The position numbers were made by a program, and so were the translations under genes. A DNA stretch of 64,000 bases from Blattamonas nauphoetae (taxonomy: Eukaryota; Preaxostyla; Oxymonadida), in NCBI GenBank assembly GCA_033064195.1, contig JARBJD010000261.1, positions 1 through 64,000 on the forward strand. Reading direction: 5' to 3'. Of the stretch, positions 9,059-19,242 are shown one piece after another (positions within the stretch are counted from its first letter, which is position 1; every line of letters starts with the position of its first letter). Below the pieces are notes generated by a model that saw nothing but the letters and a program-made list of their open reading frames with translations, did no database searches and was not told the origin of the DNA.

Positions 9059-12000
9059 TCAGCAAAATGTGAAGGTGATCGTGTAAAATGAGACAGACTG
9101 GTCAAAACCAACACTCCCAAAAAGAATCGAAGGCGATGATGTCGATTCGAATGACGAGAACGAACACAATCTCACTGACAATGATCCAGAATCAGAAATG
9201 GAGAACAGTGGAGTGGATCTGGTTTCCTCTTTGGGAACAAATGAAAGAGATGACAATTCGATGGGACCAGCTGAAACAACGAAAGAGAAGGCAGAAGCGA
9301 TGGTCAAGGTGGGAGGTGTGGAGAGTGTCGATGTGAGGACAGAGCCAGTCGAACGGGCGGCGATGGAATCGGTGAGTGTGAGGGAGGAGTCGATCGAGAG
9401 TGTCTGGTTCGTCTCGTTCAGACTCCGATGGGTCGTGGAGAGCGAGAGGCAGGGAAGTTGGATAAGTCCACAGTTCACGTGATCCTCTCCAGTCGTTCCT
9501 TCAACATGCTTGTCTCCACTCGTGTGAGGATACCAGATGAACAGGAGAGATTCAACTGCTTTATCTCCATCCTTTCCCATCAGTTCATTCTTCTCTACCT
9601 TTCCGAACATTCCTGTTTGAGGGAGTGATGGTTTGAGAAGGCTGAAACTCGATGTTCTGACAAGCGAAACGAGATCAGGAGCAGTCACGAACAAATCCGT
9701 TCCAAGTGTGGCTGTGTTCTTGTCATCACCAGTTCCAAACTCGACAGCGACGAACGAGATGGTGCCAGTGAAGAGAGAGGCAACTTCGATCAACACGGCG
9801 CCTCCATTTCCAGACGACGAGCATTTCGAGAAGTGCGCTTCCGCCAGCTCAACCACTCCACTTCCCGAAACACACACTTTCAGTCCTCCACCATCTTCTT
9901 TCGATGAGCAGCTGACGAACGATGTCTTTGAGTTTGATGTCGATTTCCCAATTCTCAGAGATTGTCCTTCCCCAATCGTCGCATCAACAATATGCGAAGA
10001 GTCTTCAGAGTGAGCGGAATCGAGCAGAGAGGTGAATGTGCATCCACGAAGAGACAAGTCGCCTGAGTCACGAAGGAGTGACGATGCGAGATCGATGTTG
10101 GACAGTGAATAATCAACAAGCTCCACTGATCCAAATGAAGAAATCAGAGAATCAGAAGAGGCATCGTTGAAGTCACAGTTGACTGATTTGAACAGAAGAG
10201 TTCCTTCAGAAGCGACAGTGATGAATGCCTCCTTGTTTGAGAACAGGAGAGCAGGAAGATCACAAGAGTCGAGAGTGGCTGAGCCAGCTGCGATCGAGAT
10301 GATGGGAGTGGAGAGTGTTGGCTGGTTCTCGTTCGCCATGAATGACACTGATGTGATCGACAGCGTTCCACTGCTCGAGATGGTTGGTGATGATGACGAG
10401 AGCGATGGGAGAACGATGGTTAGGGAGTCGAGAGAGAGAAGACCATCTCCAAGTGTCATCAGACGAGTTCCATCTTGAGATCTCAACTTCGTTTCGCTCT
10501 TTTTCCCATCTTCTCCACGAACTCCGATCCTCATTCTTCCAACAGTGATCGTCTCTTCTGAATGTTCACCTTCTCCAACAATCACAGAAATCAAGTTTTC
10601 TGTTCCTTCTGTCGCTCGGCATAGTGTCGTTGCATGGCGGAGTGTCGCGCATTTCCTGTCGGGATGTCCACACATCACCGAATCCTCTCCCTCCTTCTCT
10701 CCTCCAACCTCTCCCTTCGACACTCGAAGCGTTGCAAACCCAATCCCATCTTTCTGAATCGTCGATGGGAGCAGATGAGGAGAGGCAGACAGAAACCCAC
10801 ATTCGGTGATGGTAGCTTGGGCTGGATTTGTCTCGTAGATTCCAGTGAGTCGCACAATTCCCATCCTGCTCTTCGAGAAATCAGGCAGAACATAACACTT
10901 CGAGATCTCGAGAGTTTGTGTTTGATATCCATCCAGCCCGATCACGATGGTGGCTTCTGCATTCGAATCAAAGCATCCAATGAACGAACAGTTGTGAAAT
11001 CGTGTTGCGGTGATGTTGGACCCGTGAATCACTCTTTCTCCCTCCCCAACACATCTTTCGAAGAGACAGTTCGTCACTTCGTTAGAGAAGATGCTGTTCG
11101 CGAGGTGGATGGCATGGGCCGCATACGGGGCTGAACAATCTTCGAACTGGCAGAGGTCAATCTGAACCTCGGAGTGTTGAAATGTGATCGCTCCACCATG
11201 CGAGAGCGCACTGTCATCCGATATTCGACAGGCTGTGAACGACGACTCCACGACAGACACATCCGAGATGGACCAGCCAGAAACAGCACCTCCCTGTGCT
11301 CGATACCCAGCAGCTGTATGATTCTCGAAGCGACAGGATGTGATGGAAAGATGAGAAAGGTCACGGGCATAGACACTCACGCTACAGCAGTTTGCACCTG
11401 AGCTGTTGGAGAAGTTGGAGAGGGTGACTGAAGCACTTCCACAGAAAGTGGAAGTTCCGAAAAGGGAGAAGATTCCCCCGCGAAAAACTACACTGTTCGG
11501 AACACCTGGGTTGGCTGGGTCGTTGTGTTCGACATAGTCTTCGTCCAGTGTGTGGCATTCTGTGAACTTGCTTTCGGAGATCGAGACAGTGCTGGCCGAT
11601 CCCATTCTTCCTTCCACCACAACTCCACTCCCCACACGACGCGTCAGGGAAGAGAAGGTCGATTTCAAGATCACGAGAGAGAAGTCTGAGCCAGAAGTGG
11701 CTGCGATCAGCCCGACTGACGATGTCAACGATTGGAGAGTGAGTGAGGTCAAAATAATTGTTCCTCCTTTCAGCTCCAAAAGTGGTTTTGACAGTTCGGT
11801 TTCGCCCAGATAACTCCCATCAATCACACTGTCCGTCACTTTCAGCTCTCCATCCCCACTCAACACGAACAGACTCGATTGGAAGTGAGGAGAGAAGTCG
11901 ACAGAGGAGAGATCGAGGCTTCCAGTGGAGATGGAGAAGAGAACGAGAGACGATCCTTCGTCAGAAATCGTCGCTTTGGCTTCTGATTTCGATTTCATCA

Positions 12001-13873
12001 CAAGCTTCCTCTGTCCAACCAAAACTCCAGAATTCGAGTGAGAGTCGCTTGCGAGGAGGAAAGTGCCCTTAAACTTGCCCGATGTGCGGTCGTTGATTGT
12101 CTCAGACATTGTCCGACATCCTTTCTCCCTCATCCAGCAGAACTCCTCGTCCAATCCTTCCTCAGCATCAATCACAATGTCTGGTGTCTGTCTGATCCTG
12201 TCATTCGCTGTTCCTTCCCATCGAATCGCGAACATGTTCGAAGTCGACCAAATATCTGTGACTGAGGTCTCCTTCATTTCTGGGAACACATGCACATCCA
12301 AATCAGAGAGACTCTCCCTGTCTATTGCCTCGAACCAACAATTCGAGATTACAGGATTGTCATCTGCTGTTTCGGTGTACCACGTTGGGAGATTAGGGCG
12401 AGTAGAAACTGTTCTGTTTGCGATGATCAGAGCTGAGCTTGCTGTTGCGGGATTGGGGTGGCATTCAACAAATCTCATCCGTTCCACCTTCGTTTGTCCA
12501 TAAATAAATTGAAAGGTGGCAACACCCGATGTGTAGTTGAACATTTCACAAAAATAACAGTCTGACAGAGAGACAGCTCCGTTTGCTCCTTCCACTTTGC
12601 ATGCGGCCTGCATGTTCTCCGTAACGGTGAGGTTGACAAATCGGCAGTTGTGGATTGTTCCGCCTCCGATATCATCAACACAGAACCCAACACGAGTTTT
12701 GCTTTGCATGTGAGTGAAATTGTTGTTTTGAATAAGAAAAGTGCCAATGACAGTGAAATCAAACGGGCCGAGTGCGTTGAGGGCAGAAAATGATGAGTCT
12801 GACCCACATTGGTCGAGAAGCGAGTCAGTGATTCGAAACAGCCCTGAAATGGCGTCTGTACTCGAAAAGACAGCATCAATAGCTGACCCGCGTTTTGCTT
12901 GACAGTTTATGAAGGTGCATCCTTCGATGGCGAGTGACCCTTTGCTGTCGTGATATATCGCTCCTCCATGTTCTCCGGTTGGGGCAGAACATGAAGTGAA
13001 CGTGCACTTTTTGAAGGTGACATCGTTGGTAGTTGAGATTTGGCGAGATTTGAATGTTTCGTTCTCGATTGGGGCAGTGTTGACATAAACTGGCGTGAAT
13101 GTTCGAATGTTGTCCACAAATGTGCAATTGAGCGAAGTGAGCTGATGGTGGTCATTTATGTCGCGCATCAGAAGGCCGTACAGACCATTCTCACTCTTCG
13201 AGATCGAACTTCCAACAATCACACTTTTCTGTCCTTCCTTCTTTCTGAGTTCCACACTCTCCCCATCTGAAGGTTGGGAGATGTTCCGGAATGAACAATG
13301 GATGATTGAAAGGACTTCAAAATGTGACCCAAAAAGTGGATTTCGAGTTGTCACGCAACTATCACTGATCGACACCTCCGAAATCATGCATTCGCAAGGA
13401 GATGGGGAGGAGGCAATCAAACTCGAGTGGAACTGATTGTTTGGAACTCTCAGTTCGATTGAAGTCAGCTGCAAGATTCCAGCAACTGAGAAGACTGGTG
13501 ATTCGCTCGAGATGTCACAAAGTGTTCCTTTCAGATAAAACACAGAATGTTTGTCAGCTGAACAGATTTCACCTTGGTTCGAGACCAGTCTCCCCGAGAA
13601 CAACGAAAATGACGAGTTGTGGATTGTGAATAGTGGCATCGTCGTTGGGACTTCATTCGAAATGACAGATGTCTGATCCAAAGCAAGGATGTTCATGTTT
13701 TGTGAATGAAGGACAAAATTGGACGAGAGAAGCGTCAGGTTTGATGGAATCTGGATGGTGTTTGTGTTGGACGTTTCAGTCAACTGTGAGTTCGAAAGGA
13801 ATGTCTGAAGAGTCGGAGGTCCCTGGGACCGAACGAGCAGGAACAAGGATGCGAAGAAAATGAAGAGACGCAT
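9059..13873 (-). CDS. Receptor-like protein, N-terminal part: signal peptide and beta-helix modules
   Basis: An open frame of 1604 residues. I take the start at 13873, not the earlier ATG at 13957, because it yields a clean signal peptide (MRLFIFFASLFLLVRSQG). The rest is beta-helix sequence with repeated C-x-F, SxSxF and GGA(V/I) turns. At least three module-start motifs occur: CWMREKGCRTMSETIN, CGHPDRKCATLRHATTLC and CGLIQLPCLSLSTTH. It is probably extracellular, perhaps binding or adhering to carbohydrate or cells. The frame ends at 9059 within a module, so this is the amino half of the locus that continues to 4798, about 9.1 kb in total. Intact, it would be among the largest proteins here. 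Confidence 0.75.
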   Translation of the reverse strand: MRLFIFFASLFLLVRSQGPPTLQTFLSNSQLTETSNTNTIQIPSNLTLLSSNFVLHSQNMNILALDQTSVISNEVPTTMPLFTIHNSSFSLFSGRLVSNQGEICSADKHSVFYLKGTLCDISSESPVFSVAGILQLTSIELRVPNNQFHSSLIASSPSPCECMISEVSISDSCVTTRNPLFGSHFEVLSIIHCSFRNISQPSDGESVELRKKEGQKSVIVGSSISKSENGLYGLLMRDINDHHQLTSLNCTFVDNIRTFTPVYVNTAPIENETFKSRQISTTNDVTFKKCTFTSCSAPTGEHGGAIYHDSKGSLAIEGCTFINCQAKRGSAIDAVFSSTDAISGLFRITDSLLDQCGSDSSFSALNALGPFDFTVIGTFLIQNNNFTHMQSKTRVGFCVDDIGGGTIHNCRFVNLTVTENMQAACKVEGANGAVSLSDCYFCEMFNYTSGVATFQFIYGQTKVERMRFVECHPNPATASSALIIANRTVSTRPNLPTWYTETADDNPVISNCWFEAIDRESLSDLDVHVFPEMKETSVTDIWSTSNMFAIRWEGTANDRIRQTPDIVIDAEEGLDEEFCWMREKGCRTMSETINDRTSGKFKGTFLLASDSHSNSGVLVGQRKLVMKSKSEAKATISDEGSSLVLFSISTGSLDLSSVDFSPHFQSSLFVLSGDGELKVTDSVIDGSYLGETELSKPLLELKGGTIILTSLTLQSLTSSVGLIAATSGSDFSLVILKSTFSSLTRRVGSGVVVEGRMGSASTVSISESKFTECHTLDEDYVEHNDPANPGVPNSVVFRGGIFSLFGTSTFCGSASVTLSNFSNSSGANCCSVSVYARDLSHLSITSCRFENHTAAGYRAQGGAVSGWSISDVSVVESSFTACRISDDSALSHGGAITFQHSEVQIDLCQFEDCSAPYAAHAIHLANSIFSNEVTNCLFERCVGEGERVIHGSNITATRFHNCSFIGCFDSNAEATIVIGLDGYQTQTLEISKCYVLPDFSKSRMGIVRLTGIYETNPAQATITECGFLSASPHLLPSTIQKDGIGFATLRVSKGEVGGEKEGEDSVMCGHPDRKCATLRHATTLCRATEGTENLISVIVGEGEHSEETITVGRMRIGVRGEDGKKSETKLRSQDGTRLMTLGDGLLSLDSLTIVLPSLSSSSPTISSSGTLSITSVSFMANENQPTLSTPIISIAAGSATLDSCDLPALLFSNKEAFITVASEGTLLFKSVNCDFNDASSDSLISSFGSVELVDYSLSNIDLASSLLRDSGDLSLRGCTFTSLLDSAHSEDSSHIVDATIGEGQSLRIGKSTSNSKTSFVSCSSKEDGGGLKVCVSGSGVVELAEAHFSKCSSSGNGGAVLIEVASLFTGTISFVAVEFGTGDDKNTATLGTDLFVTAPDLVSLVRTSSFSLLKPSLPQTGMFGKVEKNELMGKDGDKAVESLLFIWYPHTSGDKHVEGTTGEDHVNCGLIQLPCLSLSTTHRSLNETNQTLSIDSSLTLTDSIAARSTGSVLTSTLSTPPTLTIASAFSFVVSAGPIELSSLSFVPKEETRSTPLFSISDSGSLSVRLCSFSSFESTSSPSILFGSVGFDQSVSFYTITFTFC

Positions 13874-13960
13874 TGAATTGAGACAGTCGGTCTCAAAAAC
13901 GATGTTGATCCGTCCCAAAAAGTGCTCCTTCTGCATCTTGTCGTCAATTGATTCCACATC

Positions 13961-15690
13961 TCATTTGGTTATGATTGTCTCCCTCATTGCTCGAACGAGA
14001 CAGAAATGTTCGAAAATGCGTCCAGATTCATTCATGCTCCTCTCCATGGTTTGAATCATCTCGTTTGAATCGCGTGAAGAGAGAGGGATTTCTGTCAAGG
14101 GTCTGAGAGGGAGGAACACAATTGGACAACTGTCGCTTGGGTGATTCGCTCCTGGTGTGTGCTGAAGACTCCATTTCACCTTGTCCGATTCGAATCCGAC
14201 AAATGATTTCTGTGGTGTAGAATCCAACAGAGGTGGGTTGGTTGTAGGAGAGTGAGTGGAATGGTTCGGATGTCGAGAGGTCTGAAAGTCAGAAGCTGGA
14301 CACGAAGATGATCGACCCTGTCAAAGGTGAGTGTTGATCGGTCGAGGAGAATGGCAATGAATCGATGGAGATCAGAGTCGATCCAGTCTTCGCAATCAGA
14401 TCCAAGTTCAGCCACTCTCCTCCCACTTGACATGTATTGTGAGAAGCTGCCTCCCAACCTCATTGACCTGCTTTCTCCACCTTTCACATTCATGTGCCCC
14501 ATCTCCTCCAGAACACGACGTGAACGATGCAGTCAGTGAAGGAGCTGTCCTCGCCTGAAGGCAACATCGACCAATCTTGGCCAGTGTGTATTCTTCCCAA
14601 CGACCATAAATCTCGCCCGAAGTGTCATCAATCATCCATGTCAGCATGTTGAGCATCTCTCACTTGGATGGCTGAAGCGATCAATCCCGAAGATCAGAAC
14701 ATCACACGAGAGGGTTTCAGTCGAAGTGAGAATGTTGACTGGTGATTCCGACGCGATGGGCATCAGATGAACTTCAGATCAGACTGCTGATGATCGACAG
14801 GTAATCGCGAATAAATGAGAAAAGGAAGAAATGGGGAGGAGATCGAAGGATCTGACGAACTTGTCGATCACGTCGAAGAAGAGAAGTGATCCAAAGATGT
14901 TGAAGACAGCTGATTGGAACAAATGCAAAGCCAAGACGTTGAGTGAGGAGATTGAAGACAAGAATGATGAGAGAGTCGGTGGAGTTCTGAACACGAGGAT
15001 AGTGAATCTGGAGGAATCAAGCAAAACAGTCGATCACACCGTTCATGAACGGTGTGAAGATTCGGAGAATGGAAACGAGAAAGGATCGTCCTTCTTCACA
15101 GTCTTGGTGAAGACGTTCAGTCTGTGCATTGGTAGTTCCAAACAGTGGCATTTCTTCCTGCACAGCTTCAGACGGACAAAAGAGTGACAAACTCTGAGAG
15201 GAGTAGGCTGATGGAATCGAGTGTGTCGAGCCAACCGAGGACATTGTGGAGATGAGACAATCAAAATCAAAGTGCATCAGTTCACAAGATGAGTTGTGGG
15301 AGTTCATGTTTCGGGCTTCGTCATTCTCTTCAGGTTGATCAGAGTCGAGAAATAAGAGTCTGAGAAACAGATTGGCCAGATGATGTGGCATGTTTCTAAT
15401 CAACATTGCAATGAGAAACATTCGAAGGAGCATGGTCAATCCAACATTTTTCGAAGACAGACAGTGTCTTTGGAAACAACGGTTCATTTGAAGACCGACA
15501 AACAAGGAGATGTTCTGTCGAACTCCTGTATCTGAAAATCTTGTTCGAAAGAGCGATAACACGAAGATCAGTAGAATAACTGCAGGGGTAGTGGGTGGTT
15601 TTCAGAAATTTCAGAAATCCAGAGATCTTGACGAATGATGAAGATCTTCCCAACTTGCCTGTTTCTTCATGAACAAACACTCGCATTTTT
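13961..15690 (-). pseudogene. Helical-repeat family relic
   Basis: The best segment is a 181-codon frame at 15017-15562. It carries Leu-rich helices (motif MLLRMFLIAMLIRNMPHHL) and a run near 15130-15200 reading SLFCPSEAVQEEMPLFG then TTNAQTERL, which I recall from armadillo-like proteins of oxymonads. Downstream, other minus-strand frames (14779-15024, 14408-14656, 14176-14502) each look partly coding but stop repeatedly. No consistent splice pattern joins them. I read the stretch as a decayed member of the same broad family as the relic at 1740-2850. Confidence in coding origin is moderate, in family low. Confidence 0.4.
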
Positions 15691-15845
15691 CGATATCATT
15701 TCCTCTTCACTCATTCGGGTCGTTTTTCCATGTCCTTGAAGCGATATCAGTGCTCTAATTGTGATTATAAGACCAATGTTTCCACTCATCTGAGCGATTC
15801 TCAATGAAAAAGGGGATGCGTGGGTTCGTTGTATCCACGAAGACT

Positions 15846-16216
15846 ATTCTCCTCACAATCATGATTCTTCATCTATAATCCCGAAACTCTTCATTTGTGA
15901 AATTTTTTCATTTTCAAAAAACATTCAAGTTGTCTCGATCAACACAGAAATTTCATGTTTTTTCCATTTTTCTCTTTAATGGATGATTTATTTCCATGGT
16001 CTCACATAGAGACCTCTTTTTTTGTCGTTTTCCATCCTTTCACTGTTTTTGAACTTGTTTTGAAAAAAAAAGTGTGCAAAAATGTGCTGATCTTAAAAAG
16101 GTCATTTCAAGCGTGATCAGGCTTGAAATCCAAAAATTCACCTTTCTCGTGTGTAATGAACAACTAAATCTTAATTCGGTTAAATTTGATTTTTTTCCAC
16201 GCTCATATATTATTTT
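15846..16216 (-). repeat. Dispersed repeat, copy B (about 370 bp)
   Basis: This is the reverse-complement partner of 3241-3609 and ends only about 35 bp before the first ATG of the PHD-finger gene at 16251. It has the same core marks as copy A, for example agatcagcacattttt and gatttcaagcctgatc in the reverse-complement reading. Its position suggests that it forms the promoter or 5' leader of that gene. Confidence 0.75.
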
Positions 16217-16250
16217 CCACAATTGTCCAATCTTCAAACACACAACCAAA

Positions 16251-17823
16251 ATGTCCACATTGAGGCTCCTGTTTGTCTTCCGTCTTCCATCATCTTCACC
16301 CAGACGAGACAGAACAGAGTTCCTGAGCGGAGTGTGGAAGCAGACCAAGTGATGCCGCTGTGTCGCTTCTGTGCGTCGTCGGAGTGGAGGAACAACGGTG
16401 TGTTCTCTTCTGTTTGATTTAGACTGTGATGTGTGCAGGAGTGGAATGCGTGAAGTGTGGGGAGTTCTGCCATCTCTCGTGTGCCTGCGAGCATTCTCTC
16501 TTTGTGGCGCTGGCTGTGCATGCTGTGAACTTGGAGTGTGTCTTTTTGGATTCTGATTGTCTCCCGTCTCTTCTGCTCTCGTCACTCTCAGTGACTTTCT
16601 GTGCGACACTTGCTTTGGCGAGGAATCAGTGTCTTCGCTGGCCGAGCTGATCTTCCCTCGCTCGGAGTCAGTTGTGCTTCGCCACACATCGCTGTGGTCG
16701 GATGGGTCGTGTCTGTCTTTCTCGTTGTGATCTTCGCAGGTTCTGTGCTTCGTCCCCGTTTCGGCCGTCCCTTCAATCTGGTCCTCGCTCGCTCACACCA
16801 TCCCTTGCTGACTGGGTTCCACAGATCAGTGGGAGTATTCGTGGAAGGGCGAGTCTGCCCGAACGAGATCGTCGCGATCATGTCACTTCTTCATTCCTCT
16901 TCTCTCTTCTCTCCCTTCATTCGTTCTCTGTCTCTATTTCTTCATCCATCTTTGATCCTTTCGACTTCTCTTTCTCAGAAGTGGAGTGGTCGTGCCCGAA
17001 GTGTTGACAGCATCTGTCTTCACACGCTCTGATGGAGTGCATCTGGACACTTGGCTGTCTCCGCTGACGAGCCGTCTGATTCGTCGTTCTTCGGAGTGTG
17101 GGAACTGTGTGGGGAGAGATGGAGTGGACGAGAAAGGAGTTCCGATCATCGAAGTCCGGTGTGCCTGTTCTGTTCTCTTATCTTTCGTTGTGTTTGTTCT
17201 TTTATGTTGTGATTGTCAGTGCATTGCGTGGGATGGAGGACGAAGAGTTGGTGTTGTGGGAGGGACGAGGGAGTGTGGAAGGAAGTGAGACAGCTCTGAC
17301 CGATGATGTCTCCGAGCTGGGCAAGTGTGAGTGTGGATGTGATGTGAACACTGTTGACTTGGGAGAGTTGAGGAGTGTGGTGGCTGGACTGGAAGAGAAC
17401 GAGATGGTTGGGGAAGAAGGAGAGGAAGCGAAGGAGGATGGAGAGAACGCAATGAGAGTGAGAAAGAAACTACTTCATTGGATTCTGTCCTCTCACAGCA
17501 ACGAAGGCGAGGCGACACGAAATGAACACCATCGAGACGAGATTGGGAGTGAAGAAGATGAGATCTCCATCGAAGCCACCACCAGCACCACTCATCTGTC
17601 GAGTGAGTCTCGTCTGGTTGTGAGCTCGTCGTGTTTGCGAACAGAATGCATCTCGGTTGTTGAGAGTGAATACCTTGAAGAACGAGAACGGCGGCGAATT
17701 GAGATATCGAAGTTGCTTGAAGGCTTGGAGTGGGAAGACGTGACGAACCTTCTGAGAGACGAGAATGGAAGACCAGTGAGAGGCACGAAGCACGACATCT
17801 TTCCAAACTACGATCAAAAATGA
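16251..17823 (+). CDS. PHD-type zinc-finger protein (multi-exon)
   Basis: Proposed exons: 16251-16274, 16313-16397, 16439-16565, 16592-16705, 16825-16881, 16979-17158 and 17220-17823, with GT-AG introns of 38, 41, 26, 119, 97 and 61 nt. The spliced length, 1191 nt, is a whole number of codons (396 aa). The N-terminal finger reads CRFC, then CVKCGEFCHLSC, then FLCDTC, matching the Cys4-His-Cys3 order of PHD fingers that read histone tails. A second CGNC pair lies near residue 190, and the last 200 residues are acidic and Ser/Glu-rich. Likely a nuclear chromatin protein. Uncertain points: the 26-nt intron, and the start (an ATG at 16352 would also keep the finger). Repeat copy B lies just upstream. 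Confidence 0.55.
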
Positions 17824-18643
17824 GAATGATTCGCAGAATTCCTCCTCCTTCTTCTTCCTCTTGAGACTTATTCTGTCCTCTTCAGTCCCAGTTCGTTGTG
17901 AATCATGCAGATTGAACCATCGTTGCGTCATCCACTTCTTGATTTAGAACAATGTTGTTGTCAAGTTCTGAATTGTTCCAGCCAGCATTGAAATCCAGTT
18001 GATCGATGCACCGTCTGACACTGGCGAATGCGGTTGGGACGACAAATTTGGGGCAGATGTGGGGAGTGGAGCTGGTCAACGTATTGTTTTCACCGACACT
18101 GATGAACTCAAGTGGCTGTGTGGCGAAGTTGTGTTTGTGATGACATCGTGGCCACTGTGTGTGGTGGACAAGAGGACTTCTGAAGTGGAGAATTGGCAGC
18201 GGAAACTGTGCTAATCGGATGAAGTGGCAGTGAGCAGTGCACAAAGGAACGAGCAAGACATGAACGAGAACCTTGTCTTTTCCACTTTCCTCTTCGGATC
18301 AGTGTCCAGCCCGACTGCGCTGATGTTGTTGGGTTTCGTTCCACGTCATTCGCTGGTCCAGACACCACCACTGCCGCTTTCCGTGACTCCTCGCAAATGT
18401 GGAGAGCGTTCACAGTGACGATATTAAGAATAATACTTTCCGTAATGTTTCTGTGTTAATTTTTCAGTCATTTCATGTACGATGATTTGAGAACAATATT
18501 TGGTTTCTGGATGGTTTCATGTTGAAATCATCACAGTCTCGATGTTGACATGTTTTTGATCGTCATTATGGATAATATCGACAATTCCAGCAAGAATGAA
18601 ACAATCGAGAAAGTTGTGAAGTGGAAAAGAAGAAAATGAAAAG
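17824..18643. other. Intergenic or decayed stretch
   Basis: Overlapping minus-strand frames (17903-18256 and 18108-18413) and short plus-strand frames are present, but none has a motif, signal peptide or workable splice pattern. Composition is similar to neighbouring coding DNA, so a decayed gene is possible, but I cannot name it. Confidence 0.4.
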
Positions 18644-19242
18644 TCAAACAAAATCAGATGAGGCTTCCGCTAAGACAGCCTTCACTTCTCTACCTATGGA
18701 AGGCCGTAACGCGTCGATCAACGCTTCCTCCGCATGCTGCAGCATCGTTTCGAGCTCCTCCAGCGAACACATCATAAGGTTGTCTGAACCGAAAGCAGAG
18801 AAAAATTTTTGAGAGACGACCGAAATACCTTCATTCACCGGCCCTGATAAGACCGGGACACTTCGTAGTTGGATTTTGATTTGCTCCAGAACAAGCGAGA
18901 CTAGTGGTTCCTCATCTTCCCTCCTTTTGTAAAATTCAGAGAGATTCATTCTAGCAAAGAGAGAGGGCAGTAAAGAAGAGTGATAATGGAGAGATATCGC
19001 TCAATGGGAAGAAAAGAGACACACGTTTTTCTGAGTCAACTGGTTTGGCCACAAATCGATGAGTAAATCGTTTAGATCTTCCTCGGTGACGGTGTCGCCA
19101 GATAAATTAAGGGCTCAGGCATATTTTCCAACGAGTTATCCTTTCCTATCCCACTTCTACTGAGAAAGTCCATTCTCGAAGAAAGAGCAGTCCAAACCGT
19201 TTCCTCAAGCAACAACAACTCTGAAGCGACTTTGATGGACAT
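18644..19242 (-). CDS. Small acidic helical protein, unrecognised (three exons)
   Basis: Proposed exons on the minus strand: 19161-19242, 19023-19113 and 18644-18950. The two GT-AG introns are 47 and 72 nt. Spliced length is 480 nt (159 aa). The start ATG gives MSIKVASELLLLEETVW. Exon 2 reads LSGDTVTEEDLNDLLIDLW, and exon 3 is predicted helical with DNLMMCSLEELETMLQHAEE near the end. No domain is recognised. The 5' splice site of intron 1 could also lie 6 nt further on without changing the frame. The C-terminal (D)NLMxxSLEELE pattern recurs in the small protein at 36164-36600, so the two may be distant relatives. Confidence 0.5.

Noticed and set aside
15037-15058. Short palindrome (caccgttcatgaacggtgtga)
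   Set aside because: It lies within coding-like sequence and is too short and isolated to call an operator or terminator.
16040-16687. 215-codon minus-strand frame near the PHD-finger gene
   Set aside because: The plus strand there splices into a zinc finger with correct Cys/His order; the minus frame has no support.
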